64,000 nt of DNA from Cercis canadensis (lineage: Eukaryota; Streptophyta; Magnoliopsida; Fabales; Fabaceae): positions 248,001 to 312,000 of the forward strand of contig QAOA01000431.1 in NCBI GenBank assembly GCA_003255065.1. Direction: 5' to 3'. Below the pieces are notes generated by a model. It did not search any database. It saw only the letters and a program-made list of their open reading frames with translations, and had not been told where the DNA came from. Below are positions 34,814 to 46,896 of this stretch, piece by piece. The translations under genes were made by a program, and so were the position numbers. Position 1 is the stretch's first letter; each line of letters begins with the position of its first letter.

Positions 34814-37444
34814 TGGTCTACGTTATTAGAGTTTGGGTAAGTGAGTTAGTTACGTGTAGGGAATGTATTAGCACCCTACGACACCTGTTCTAGTGAACGG
34901 TTACCAATTTCATTTTATGTCATCTAAAAATTATTGAATAAAATTGGTCATTAAAATAGATTAATGTGTTATTAAGCTTTGCGAATACCTGTGGCAAAAC
35001 CTAAAAAGATACCTCAAGACAATCATCTCCTAATTTATTCTGTCATAGGCGATTTTTAGCGACCTTACTAACTAAGTGATAACTAAATACAAGAAAGGTA
35101 ATTTATTATACGTTCAAGAAATAAGTTTGAGATTCGCGGTAAAAGATTTTTATTAGAGATCTTTCTTTAAGTCTACCAGTACATCTAGAAAGACTAAAAT
35201 GACACTCTTCACCTCCGAAATGTCAAAGTGTCACCATCATTATGGCTAATTTTGATTATTCTCTCGTCGGTACCTTTTAACCCACATTAAAGAAATTAAA
35301 GCTTAAAAATTATACTTAAAAAATGTTCATTTGAAAATTATACACTAAAAAAGATTTTTCTCAATGATTGACCTCAAGTCCTACCAGTACCTCTAGCCGA
35401 ATTAGAGACATCCTTTTACCTCCGGAATATCGAAACTTTGTCATTATCATGACTAATTTCAATTATTCCCTCGTCAGTAATCTTTTTCTAACATAATTAA
35501 AAATAATGTTAAGATGTAATAAGATGAATTATAATGTAACAAATAAATGTCAGAAATGTAGTAATTAAAAAGATAAAAATGATATTGAGAATTTTATTGG
35601 CCACACCAATACCTCTGGCATAACCAAGAAATTTATCTTTCACCTCAAGAATATTAGAAAAAATTGTGAATACAATTATTCCCTAATTTAAATCTGTCGT
35701 CGGGCTTTAATTTTATTTACAACAAAGAGAATTAAGTATAATATAAAATGCATAAAGCATAAAAATAAAACAAACAAAGACCTCTGAGATAAAAAGTAAT
35801 AAAAAAATAATAAACAAAGAATAAATAAAGATTATGAAAATAAATTAATTAATTAAAATGACCCAAAACAAACAAATAAATATATTTAGGCCAAATTCTA
35901 TTTTAACCTAACTAGTTACTAAAACAACATCAAAGAAATAAAAATCATGTTAAATAAACAAACTCAAACAAATTCACAACCCAAAAGCTATCACACTAAA
36001 CCAGCAAAATAAAGGCTCACGAATTTGGTCCAAATAACAACCCAAAAGTAAAACACTAAATCAGCAAAGAGGCCCATCAGGACTTAAACCCATCAACAAA
36101 GTAAATGAAATGGGGGCTAGCCAATAGTTAAGCCATTTCGACCCACATACTAAAAAAAGGCCCAAATAAACACAAATATAACCAAAGCCTACCTAAGGGT
36201 CCAACCTATAAAAAAATGGCAGCAAAAGGAATAAATAAAACAAGAGCTTTACTAGGCCCACAAAGTCTAACTACACAAACTCAATCACAACACACCCAAA
36301 TCAGCAAAAAGAGGCCTACGAATTACACAAACCCAATCACATAGAATGAGGCTTAAATGACATATTTATAAAAAGGGAAAAATGCAAATAGAAACAGATG
36401 AAAGGAATTAACAACTCTTGAAGGCTGAAATACGTAAGAGGAAAATAGAAAGCAGGCAGGGGCAGAGAAGAAAGGAGAAGAACGCAGGAGAGAGAAAGAG
36501 AGAGAGATCCAAGGGGAAAAATCATGGATTTTGTTTCCATTTCTCAACCATTGGTAGCTAAGGTAAGGATCTCCCTCATCTACTTCACTTTCTCTAAAAA
36601 AATTCCTTTATTCTCTCTCTAAGAAAATCGGTTTTCCTCTCTAAAAATTGGGGATTTATATATATACCACCTCTTTGTTTTTTGCAAATTGACAATGTTA
36701 AGGTAAATCACTTCTCTTTAATTCTTTATTTTCTTCCAAATTTTTTCTTTCATCATTTTGACTCCTTGTGGGTCTCTACTTTCTCTCTCTAAATTTGGTA
36801 CTTAATATTTGTTCTATATAAGGGTGTAAATACTGAAGGAAGCAAGAAAGGGAAAATTAGTGTTGGTGGTGTACCTGTGGATGAGATTCTCGTTGTGCCT
36901 ACTTAAGCTTGGAGTTCCTTTGCTTGCTATATTGCGGTGAGGCCCTTTTTAGAATTGCTATACTTTCTCAAAATTGCTTCTCATCGGTCTCTTCAAATGT
37001 CTGTTGTATGTTGTCTGTTTATGTTTCTTTTCTCTTTTGCTTCAAAGTTTCAATTCTCCTTCTCTGTCTATGTATTCAGCCTCCTTTTCTTTTGTTTTTG
37101 AATTTTTTTTTCTCTGGTCTGTGTATCTTTTTATAGCTGAAGAATTGTGCAAATTGCACTGATGTGATTTTCCTATTTCCTATTTTCAAGCTGCAAGAGG
37201 CATGGTGGATAAGTGGTCGGACTGGTGAACAGCATTTCACAGATGGCCGGGGTTGCTGTCTTGCGTGTTGCCTTTAATATCAATTATTTCTTCTTTGTTT
37301 TTTTTTTTATATTCTGAATAAATAATAATAATAATATTTTTTTTTGTATTCTTTCTAAGTTATTATTATTGTAAGTATTTCAACATTTTATTTTTTTTGT
37401 ATTTGTTCTTTATAAGTTGACAAGGACAAAATTGGGTATCAACA
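34476..37444 (+). mobile_element. Ogre-like solo LTR, about 3 kb
   Basis: Begins TGTCGCAA and ends GGGTATCAACA with no coding capacity between. Near the start it has the phrase GGGAATGTATTAGCACCCTACG and near the end GACAAAATTGGGTATC, words I associate with Ogre/Tat LTRs. It sits inside minus-strand Gypsy polymerase sequence. The flanking pentamers (TGAGG and AGAAG) match only partly, so the target duplication is worn or the left limit is disturbed by the assembly N at 34643. A CT/GA-rich tract and TATATATA lie at 36.47-36.67 kb. Confidence 0.6.
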
Positions 37445-38483
37445 AGAAGGTTCAGTCTCCTCTGGTGTTGTCTCACTAGTTTAACTTCATCTTCAATTAA
37501 TATATGATGCATACACGTCGAAGGGCCAATACCAGGAATATTCGCAAGAGTCTAGCTGATGGCTTTCTTGTGCTTCCTTAGAATTTGGAGCAATCACATC
37601 TCATGTTCAGCAAGGAGAATATTGGTCACGATTACAGGAAGCTGTTCATCATCCGCCAAATACACATAATTCAGATGTTCAAGCAGAGACTTTAACTCCA
37701 ATTTTGGTGGCTACATTACAAAGGGAAGTAAGCTAGAAGGCTACAATGTCTCTGCGGACCGAATCTTCTCATAATCAGCAATTGCTGCACATTCTGTAGA
37801 AATAGATTCACCAAAATCACCATCTCTCAAGAAGCCAGAAATCTCAGCACACACAGCATAGAACATAAAACATATCACCATCACAATCAGTACATATGTG
37901 ACATTGAACAGAATCATCCAGACCAACAAAATCAAGAAAATCAGCATGCACTAACACCCAACTCATTGTAGACCTCCTCGACTAAATCATCAATCACATC
38001 CATATGAAAAATAGAATGCTCATCTATGGCATGCTCCATAGCATTAAAAATGTTAAACTGAACAACAGAATCACCAAACTTCATGGATAGAGTGCTTGCA
38101 TGCACATTGATCTTGGTCCTCACTATTTTGAGGAATAACCTCCCTAAAATGAATGGAGGCTTGCTGGATTGTGACTCGCCTTCCATCTCTAAAATATAGA
38201 AATCTGCAAGAACGATCAGCTCATCAACCCTTACCAACACATCTTCTATTAATCCGGCCGAATATGCATTGCTCCTATTAGTCAACTGAATCACAACACC
38301 TATGGCACTCAAAGGTCCAAGTCCAAGAGAACTAAAAATAGACATAGGCATTACATTAATGGAAGCACCTAGATCTAGCATAACATCCTCAAACTGGGAC
38401 ATTTCATCCATATAGCATTGATGCCATTTATCAAATCTAGTGAACCAACAACATGCAGGAATATAAGAGCAAAATAATATCAA

Positions 38484-39053
38484 AGAAATAGTAAGCTTAA
38501 TTTGTCTTTAACCAATAAAATGGAAAAATTGAAGCATCACATACTCTACCCGAAACAAAACCCAAGAAAAAGAAGAGAACAAATGAAATATAAGTGTGAC
38601 AGAGAGAAAAGAACTTCTTAAAATAAATCATGTTTTCAGAATAGGAGCATAGATCTAACCAACAACATGTAATGATTTCATTATAGCCATACTAACTTAA
38701 TGAATCAACATAGAGATCAAAATAGAATGGCAAGAAATAGATAAGGGAATAAAGAGATGAATAATTGGAACATATCCAAAATAGAAAAAAGGAGATGTAG
38801 TTCATTAGAATGTCTAATAAAATAACACATGATAGTTCAAATAAATATATAAGCAAGTAAAGCACAAACGAAATCATGAAGAGTGATTGGCACAAAGCTA
38901 CCTAAAGGTTTTCTAGGAGGGAGACTTTAAGGCAGTGAAGCGAGGAATAATCGAATCAATATGCATTTGGAGCAGCTTTGGAGCCACAAAGCAGCCTCAC
39001 TTATATACACAATTGGATTGCCCTTCAAGAAACCCTAGCCATAATTGTGATTA
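38484..39053. other. Non-coding stretch
   Basis: AT-rich. A possible TATATAAG box on the minus strand near 39000 and a CCCTAGCC-type leader are present but no gene can be attached to them. Confidence 0.35.
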
Positions 39054-39061
39054 CAAATAAA

Positions 39062-39740
39062 CTATGTTGCACGGGGTACAGGTACCCGGTATGGGTACAA
39101 AACGCCGGTACGACATTTTTCAAAAAATAGGGGTACGGGTACATCATGAGTACGTCACGTCATGAATATAAATTATATATCTATAAATAGCAAGAAAAAT
39201 GTTAAAATTCTCCAAATACTAAAAATATCAATCATTAATCCTTAACAAATAAATAACAACCAACAAGTATTAACTCAAAGTACAAATAATCAATCGAAAT
39301 TTAACTCCTAATACTATTATGAAGAAAGAAAAGAAATTTAATTGTTAGGGCATTAAAAAACGGTGTCGTAAGGCTCATTGGATTCAATTTCCGCCTTTCC
39401 AGAAACGACGCTGTATCCATCAAATGTAATTTCTTCCTTTGTCCAAAACATTGCCGTATTCAATTGACCGGTATTTCATTTGTCCAAAACGTTGTTGTGT
39501 CAATTTGACCAGGATTTGCATCTTCAAAACGTCGTTGTTTCCTCCTTCCGCAAGCAGCTCAACATTTCGATAGTGTTTTTTTTTAACAAAACCTGGCCTT
39601 TTGGTATGTTTCGAAGCAACAAAAAAAAAAAATGCAAAAACGAGATTTGGTGTGTTTCAGTGACCAGGTACGTGTTTCGCGTTTTGGAAGCGTACCCAAA
39701 ATGGGTACTCCCCATGAAACGGCATACCTGTGCTTCATAG
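39062..39740. mobile_element. hAT-type MITE
   Basis: The ends read CTATGTTGCACGGGGTAC and (complement of the right end) CTATGAAGCACAGGTAT. Flanked by CAAATAAA (39054-39061) and CAAATAAG (39741-39748), 7 of 8 matching, as for the 8-bp hAT duplication. GTACCC/GGGTAC words are repeated near both ends. No transposase. Confidence 0.7.
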
Positions 39741-39958
39741 CAAATAAGCAAAATCAATACCTTTAATTTTGTTGATTTATGTTTTATAATTGCAATCACC
39801 TAAATTAAAGTTGATTGTAATAATTACATTTATTATTTAATTTGAATTTGAGGCATGATTGAAGAATAATTACACTAAAAAACTAAAATTACTCATATTC
39901 ATAATTAAGTCATTAATATTAGATTGATTTTGGTCTTTTACAATTTATTTTTAATTAT

Positions 39959-40061
39959 TCAATAAATTTTAAATCGTAAAAAGTCTAAATATGAAAGTTA
40001 TTTAATGCCNTCAATAAATTTTAAATCGTGAAAAGTCTAAATATGAAAGTTATTTAATGCC
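39959..40061. repeat. 51-bp direct duplicate around a single N (probable assembly artefact)
   Basis: 39959-40009 and 40011-40061 differ at one base and are separated only by N at 40010. Confidence 0.85.
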
Positions 40062-41221
40062 ACAAATTTTAATTTTTTCAGAGTTTTTAATTCTAAATCA
40101 CACATGATTTAGATTATAGGTGATTTTTTAAATACCCTTAATGGAAGAAATTCTCACAGCTCGCCACTTGTCATCACTTTGATAGGGACACTTGTCAGCT
40201 CCACATTGTGTACTTTGCTTTTAATAATACTAATATTGGTCCCCGTGTCGATGCGCAGGCGGCGACAACAAACACGACATGGAACAGTTTATTTGACAAT
40301 CCTTATGTAAAGAGTATAATTCATTACAAATTATTATGTTGTAATATATCAAAAGAAACATTCATAACTTTCAATTGTCATTTTAAAATTGTTACAAAGT
40401 ACTGATCTTGAGTACACTATTCTTGGATAAAATAATGGATTATTGTATCATGATCACCACATATTCTGCACAATTTCATTCTATTCACTTAATAAAATAT
40501 ACACATCTTATGAACATATTTTGCTTATAACCAAAGGTGGCCGGGCAAACATTAGTAGGCGTGAAAGACCCTTTGATTTCTTTAAACATTAAAAGGAATA
40601 CACATCCCATGTTACTAAGTGAAGTTATTTATTACCTTTTGTGATCAAGCTTTTTGTATCCCGTTGCTTAAAGTAGAAGCTCCGATGATCAATAGACTTG
40701 TGAAGGTTCTTAGCATATATTTTAGCCCAAACTCTACTAAAATCAGCACAACACCTAGCCCACTCTTTATGTTTCTGCTTCAAGCAAGTTAATATAACAT
40801 GTTAAGTGCTCCTCAATGTAAAAAACATCAAGAGGTAATATGCTATGAGAACATGGTCATCATGCAATCATTCAATTGAAAAGCCTATAACATGTTAAGT
40901 GCTCCTCAATACAAATTGGATTGTCTCCTTTAATTGCATTATTATTGATCTTATCTCAGAGCTCTTTTTCTTGCTTGGTCATCACATACACATTCACAGA
41001 CTCTAACAATCTATCCAGTTCAAACTTGAAGCACATACACTTTTTTTTTTAGATAAAGAACTTCTGTAAAACTGTAAAACAAATGACACAACAAAACAAA
41101 AATCAATGATCAGATAGAGAATAAAAATTAGAGGAGCAAAATTCTACTTACAGTGTATGAATAAAATTAGCTACTCGCTTAGCATATCAAGCTGCATAAG
41201 GTTCCTAATGTCTAAAATAAC
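40062..41221. other. Intergenic stretch
   Basis: No gene recognised. A phrase ATAACATGTTAAGTGCTCCTCA occurs twice (near 40793 and 40888). The block around 40140-40240 (TTCTCACAGCTCGCCACTTGTC and on) resembles 47995-48080, suggesting a shared minor repeat. Confidence 0.35.
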
Positions 41222-41484
41222 AACACCATATTCGTGGGGAGTGGATCCAGTCATGTTGTTAAACAACATGACTTGGTCCTGTTTCTTGAATCTCAGCCCT
41301 CCATTTAAATTAAACATTCATCTATGGTTGTTATTGTGCCACGTCACCTTTTCATAATTTTTTTCCCACATTTGCTCTTTCTCTTCCCCGCGCGAGCTTC
41401 ATTTCAGAATTTTTCAGCCTCCTGTCCTCTTTCTCTTCCCCGCCCAACAAGTGAACCATAATAACTAGAAGAGCTGAAGGCATT

Positions 41485-41820
41485 TTGTCCCTTTTAATCG
41501 CATTAACATCGTTACTGCTTGTTGTTTCTGTTGCCACTACAATTTTTCGCAACAGAAGGTTGAAATCATCAGCTACAGAGGAAGAACCAACAGCCCTTTT
41601 CCTTCACAATCAACGCTCTGCGAGTCTTCTTCCTCTTCTGTTCACCTTTGAAGAGTTGCAAACTTGTACACAGCGGGTTCTGCTCGGTGTACCTGGCTCA
41701 GCTCTACGATAGCCGAATTGTCGCCTCGAAGTACCTCTACAAGCACCACACCACCGGAGCCGCTAGAAAATCTTTCTCCACCAAGTCATTTTGCAACGAA
41801 ATTAACCTTCTAATTACAAG
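41485..41820 (+). pseudogene. LRK10-like receptor kinase fragment, left-arm copy
   Basis: A membrane segment (LLIALTSLLLVVSVATTIF) is followed by a basic stop-transfer NRRLK, a juxtamembrane LFTFEELQTCT and, after a frame change, the N-lobe wording SVYLAQLYDSRIVA, KYLYKHH, FSTKSFCNEI, ending at donor ACAAG|GTAATT. This matches the LRK10-like clade (glycine-rich loop, then AVK..H/N and FCNEI), in which FCNEI lies in helix C. The P-loop start is damaged and the VAIK Lys region reads VASK. Partial and frame-shifted, so non-functional; carried in the left arm of the surrounding inverted-repeat element. Confidence 0.7.
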
Positions 41821-42090
41821 GTAATTCCTTTGCTTGCTCTAGACACAGAATCGCAAGTCTTCAAAAATTGCCATTTTCTGTTGGAGTTGAAATCACCGGT
41901 AAATATGGTGTTGTTGATGATAGAAAAGGGTCCAATTTTACTCTTTTTTTTTTTTCATTTAGGAGTGTAGATTTTTTGTGCAACTTCATTGTATGTTGGC
42001 AATGGTGTTGTATTGCTGAGTTTTTTTTGCTTCTCCTAAATGAATTCTTGCTGGGAAGCAGGGCTATATTTGTAACTTAATTGAGACTAG

Positions 42091-42512
42091 CTGCTTTATC
42101 CATTTCCTTGGGCGTTTGACTGGTTTCTCACCAAGAAATAAGGTATTTAGTTTTTCCCCATTTTTTTCTTCTCTATTCCTCATTCCCCGCATCTAGATTG
42201 TGTTAGTTATTTATGTGAGTAATCCAGTTATCTCTTTCTTTTTATATAGGCATCAGATGACCAGAAAACCAATCTTTTGGAAGCCTATTACATTGGACAA
42301 TCTGTTCGCAGTAATGTATCCAATGTCAGTATATTATTTGAGGCTTGAAATTTCAGTTTTATGAAAATTTGGTGCATTTTAACATAGTGCTTTATATATT
42401 TCCTCTTCATGTCAATAGTGAAACTAGTAGAATAACGCTTTCTCTAAAGCAGACGTCATGTTGTTCAACAGATGCATCATTTATTCAGGATTACTTTCTT
42501 GTTGAGGAAAAG
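42091..42512 (+). pseudogene. RRP5-like rRNA biogenesis gene fragment, three exons
   Basis: Exon 1 ends CFIHFLGRLTGFSPRNK at donor AAG|GTATTT (42142). Exon 2 starts at 42250 after TATATAG and reads ASDDQKTNLLEAYYIGQSV, then RSNV. Exon 3 (about 42419-42512) reads SETSRITLSLKQTSCC, then STDASFIQDYF and EEK, ending at donor AAG|GTACAA. These are consecutive pieces of one S1-type RNA-binding repeat region of plant RRP5, a large nucleolar protein of pre-rRNA processing. Only this small internal part is present, with its introns, so it was copied from genomic DNA, not from mRNA. Confidence 0.7.
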
Positions 42513-43964
42513 GTACAAACAGTTATCAAATGCTTTTTTAGGAGTAGCGCTATATAGTTTTGCATAGTAGTGATATGCAAGATAGAGCTTTACTGTATGT
42601 GGTTATTGTATTGCTTCCCTGGGGAACCACAGGTGCTAGAAACTGTGCAAGTTGGAATTGACATGTTTTATTTTTTCATATACAACTTCCCCGGGTAACT
42701 GCCAGTGCGAGAAACTTAAGTTCCCTAAATTGGTTATTTATGTTGACTAGTCTGTTCTTTCTCTCATCAGTGAGATTTAAGCCTTTTTTTTTTTTTTAAT
42801 GAATCCTACTATGCCCAAAAGATCATGCAATTTTTTTTTGGGAGCAATTTATAAATAAAGAATTCTGAATCCTGAATCCTCTTCTGATTATATGATTATA
42901 GATTATACCTCTACTAGTCTATAAGGTTGTCTTGTGGTAATACTGATATACTTGTCATTATTATTATTTTCTGTTTGATTAGTTATATAGTATGATAGAG
43001 TAAGTTTCTTTTAGCATAAGTGCAACAAAGATGTTTTCAAACTATTTAAGGGTAAAATTGGGTGCCGTTCTTTCTTAAGCAGCTAATTATGGTATAACAA
43101 CCTCATCCATCTTACACAAAGTATGAAATATAGTAGGTCCCTCACATGTTTGTGCTATTATTTCCTTATACCAAATGAATACAAAATCTTCCCATCATTT
43201 ATGGTAATTTTATTTGTAAATTTAGTGCATGTTTGATTCAAAGGTGGGAAGCTCCTAATCCCAAACCACATATGCCCCATAAGCTTCACGAGCAACATTG
43301 GATTTTAGAAGGTTCAAAGTGATTTTGGGGGGTTCCCAACGCTGGACCAAACATGCACCAATGTTCATTAGATATATGGTATACACACATAGTAGTGATA
43401 TGCAGTGAGGCCAACTGTAATATCCCCAAGGGGACCCTAAACATGACTGGTTAATTTGGGTAAAAGAACATAGGTATTTTTAGATCATTAATTACTATTT
43501 TCTAGTTTAACTAGATGTTGTTTCTGCATGTTGTCAATATGTTATCAAACAATTAAGCTCCTAACATTAGTATCTGAAAAATTGCTCTTTTGCAGGTGGT
43601 TAATCCGTTTACCAAATATCCTTTAAATTGATATGCTATTTTGTGTGTGCGTATGGATGTGCACCTGCATATATTTACCAAATATAATATACCTTTGTTG
43701 CAGGTCTGGTGATGTCTTTAATCGGTCGGATCTTTGCTCACAATGCAACTCATTAGTCCTCTTCAGTTTATCTATTCTGTCTTTTTTTTTTTTTGGAGGT
43801 ATTGACCATAGCATTAAGTTACTAAAACTAACCTTGGTGGCAGACATTGATACTTCCTTGCGCTTGTTTCCTACGCATCTTCTTTTGATATGGATTTTTT
43901 GCCATCTAATGTTGTTTTCAGTTCAAAATTTTTGCCTTGTACTTGTTTCATTTATCTCTAAATT

Positions 43965-44090
43965 TTGAAGTTGTTGACTGTATTCAAGTTGGAGAAGTTA
44001 TACCATTACATGATGCTTCAGTTGATGCAATTGTTGGAACACTTGTCTTGTGTTCTATTAAAAATGTCAATATGACATTAAAAGGGAAAA
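43965..44090 (+). pseudogene. SAM-dependent methyltransferase (UbiE/COQ5-like) exon fragment
   Basis: The frame reads VDCIQVGEVIPLHDASVDAI, then VGTLVLCSIKNVNMTLK. It matches the motif II/III region (DASVDAVVGTLVLCSV.DV..TL) of plant methyltransferases related to the UbiE/COQ5 family. The N-terminal SAM-binding motif I and the C-terminal part are missing. Further exon-like sequence (VSEVEVVLANTRNSQ, starting about 44273 after an acceptor) may be the continuation. Captured in the centre of the inverted-repeat element. Confidence 0.6.
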
Positions 44091-44340
44091 GAACTTGTTG
44101 AGATTTTTTCTATTATTTAATTGTTTATGCTTCACTTAAGATTTGATGTTCATAGAGCCATAGAAAGCCTTATAATTGCCAAGAAATATTAACTTAACTG
44201 AAGTTAATTGTGTATTTTGGCATAGTTACAAAAACTCATATTAGGCTAAATTTTGAATTTTCTATTATTCCAGGTGTCAGAAGTTGAAGTTGTGCTAGCC
44301 AACACAAGAAATTCTCAACCAGTGGATTTTGCAGAATAGA

Positions 44341-45749
44341 AGAGCATTTGCGCCTTGCAACTAGCGCACTAGAGCCCGTAGTATAAATAGGATTTTATAG
44401 ATTAGAATTAGGACTTATGGGATTGCTTGCCTGGATGTTTTACACAATAATATACTTATTTTATCAATGAACTATCTTTTCAAAGAATTGAGGCTTACCT
44501 TGTATTATGTTTTCCTTTTCTTTTATGGCATAAAGTGAACAACAAAATACATGCCTTGCACAAAGAAGGAGAAACAATTCGAAACAGACTTTATCATTTT
44601 GTTAACAATTCAAAATAGACTTTATCCTTTTGTTATAACATACATAATGGTTCATTAACTTGGAAACAAAATGTCAGAAAGTACATAGACACTTAGAGAA
44701 GCATTATACATCAAAAACCAATAACAAATGCCATAGTTTGGAAGTGGTTCATTCACAGAATCTGCAACATTTGGAAGCTTGATGTGTCATGTATGCTGTA
44801 GCATCAGAAGTCCGTAGACCACTTCCTATTACACACAACATTAAACAAAAAATTCCGATTAGTTTCTAAATTTATAGTAAGGCATTAGTTTAGAATTACT
44901 ATATAAAAAATTACCTTAAATTTATATTTCTTGGATACTAGAATTGGATATATCACTTAAAGGACATGATGCTTGATTGCATTCAATGCTCAATACCTGT
45001 AAAATATATTTATTAAAAAGGAAAAGAGTATTCCATGTTTGTTAAAAGAAAAAAGCATTTTCAGAAATGAATATTAGAACTTAACCAATATACCTTTGGA
45101 ATTTCATTCAATCCTTGAAAGAGTAAAGGGTGCAAAGTATTACCAAGAGGGTCCTATATAAGAAGAATTAACAATAATAAGAATTCCCTCTATTCCTTTA
45201 GTAGAGTACTACTTTACCACGCAATAAGTAGGATATTATCTTTTGAATATTGAGAATAAATAATGGAGTAGGATATGTAAAATATTGTATCAACAGCAAT
45301 AAGTTGGGATCACATTAAGGCTCACGTTCTATAGGAAAAAAGGTATACATAGTAGGTACTTTCATGTTATATAATCTAAATAAAATTTTAAGAAAGCACA
45401 ACAACGAAGAAGTTTCCTTGGAAATGAGCTAAAGTGAAATGGAGTACCCATTACATAAGAGAAAACAAGATTTCTAAACATAAACAAGCATGAGCATACA
45501 GAATTCAGCCAGAAAAAACTTACACTAGGGGCAATGAGGCCTCCAAAAAGCATTATCCCGGCAATAAGAGAAAAACAAGTTGCATAATCCCGCTCAAGGT
45601 TTGCTGAACTCTGCAATAACTATATGTATTAATCACCATTCACCACTCTTGCAATGAACAATAAATTCCTAGTACTTAGGGATAACAATGACAAAATCAT
45701 GGGTGACTTTTTCTTTTTGCACTAAAAATTGAAATACTTTATAACTTCA
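44341..45749. other. Right part of the element's centre; possible unidentified exons on minus
   Basis: On the minus strand, 45610-45500 has an open, hydrophobic reading (NLERDYATCFSLIAGIM, then LFGGLIAP). A short exon-like piece at about 45153-45092 (DPLGNTLHPLLFQGLNEIPK) is bounded by AG and GT. Together they look like parts of a further captured gene that I cannot name. The rest is AT-rich. Confidence 0.3.
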
Positions 45750-45834
45750 ACTCCGGTAAAATTTGACCTTTTTCTATCATCAACAACACCATATTTGCCG
45801 GCGATTCTATGTCTAGAGCAAGCAAAGGAATTAC

Positions 45835-46168
45835 CTTGTAATCAGAAGGTTAATTTCGTTGCAAAATGACTTGGTGGAGAAAGCTTTTCCAGCGGCTCCG
45901 GTGGTGTGGTGCTTGTGGAGGTACTTCGCGGTGACAATTCGGCCATCGTAGAGCTGAGCCAGGCACTGAGCAGAACCCGTCGTGTACAAGTTTGCAACTC
46001 TTCAAAGGTGAACAGAGGAGGAAGAAGACTCGCAGAGCGTTGATTGTGAAGGAAAAGGGTTGTTGGGTCTTCCTCTGTAGTTGACGATTTCAACCTTCTG
46101 TTGTGAAAAATTGCAGTGGCAATAGAAACAACAAGCAGTAATGATGTTAATGCGATTAAAAAGGACAA
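45835..46168 (-). pseudogene. LRK10-like receptor kinase fragment, right-arm copy
   Basis: Inverted counterpart of 41485-41820: membrane segment FLIALTSLLLVVSIATAIF, NRRLK, then PLFTFEELQTCT and, in other frames, the same N-lobe wording, ending at the same donor. It shares the truncation point with the left copy, so a single capture was duplicated into both arms. The two copies differ at scattered bases and have separate frame damage. Confidence 0.7.
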
Positions 46169-46425
46169 AATGCCTTCAGCTCTTGTAGTTATTATGGTTC
46201 GCTTGTTGGGCAGGGAAGAGAAAGAGGAAAGGAGGCTGACAAATTCTGAAATGAAGCTCGCGCGAGGAAGAGAAAGAGCAAATGTGGGAAAAAAAAATTA
46301 TGAAAAGGTGACGTGGCACAATAACAGCCATAGATGAGTGTTTAATTTAAATGGAGGGTTGAGATTCAAGAAACAAGACCAGGTCATGTTGTTTAACAAC
46401 ATGACTGGATCTACTCCCATATTGG

Positions 46426-46856
46426 TGAATATTAACATCAGATTAAAAAAAACAAAAAGTAAAGACAAAACTGAAAAAATAACTATTCCTGAAAAAAGAA
46501 AAGAAGAAAACTTGCATTTTTTATTGACACGTAGGTTCTCTTTTATAGTTCCTGCATCAAGTGCAAAGAAGAAACAGAGGAGGATAGAGAACTTATAGGA
46601 ATTCCAAATTTGAGGCCAACTCAAGGAGAGAATAAAGATGAAAAAGAAATAGAAGTTCCACCGGAATCTTTCACCACTACACATCCTTATTAATCTTTTC
46701 AAGATTGATCAACTTCAAAGTCATTGCAAACCAACATAAAAAAAAAATGAATGAGTCAAGAAAAGCAAAAAAGAGAAGCAACGATTTCACATTCTTGGAG
46801 AAGTAGAAAGAGAAATCTAGCATAAAAAATTATGAGAAAGAGAGAGAGAGAGAGAG

Positions 46857-46896
<40 letters not shown>

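Larger units (their letters stand above)
33955..38480 (-). mobile_element. Gypsy (Tat/Athila-type) fossil: RT and protease parts, split by a solo LTR
   Basis: Minus strand. The protease region at about 38.0-38.4 kb shows LGASINVMP and the LGRLFL-type motif of Tat/Athila proteases. Reverse transcriptase wording at about 34.0-34.45 kb includes WRVCIDYRRLNQ and FLDGYIGYFQI. An Ogre-like solo LTR (34476-37444) separates them. The left end is cut where the plus-strand Gypsy fossil ends, so that element may have inserted here. Several breaks; old. Confidence 0.7.
41222..46425. mobile_element. Large inverted-repeat element carrying pieces of at least three host genes
   Basis: The arms at about 41222-41942 and 45750-46425 are inverted copies of each other, roughly 680-720 bp and around 90% identical by eye. 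The left arm has an extra stretch of about 40 bp. Each arm contains, pointing inward, an LRK10-like kinase fragment (41485-41820 plus, 45835-46168 minus), and near each outer end the palindrome GTCATGTTGTT-N-AACAACATGAC. The 3.8 kb centre carries RRP5-like exons and a methyltransferase exon, both with introns. No transposase is seen. Long terminal arms plus several unrelated captured genes fit a Pack-MULE or fold-back element. The exact outer ends and target duplication could not be fixed. Confidence 0.65.

Noticed and set aside
36337-36547. Ser/Leu-rich minus-strand frames
   Set aside because: They arise from a GA-rich tract within the Ogre-like solo LTR.
45500-45616. ORANGE/DnaJ-like protein exon
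   Set aside because: LFGGLIAP-type wording looked familiar at first, but the following residues do not continue the family, so no name is given.
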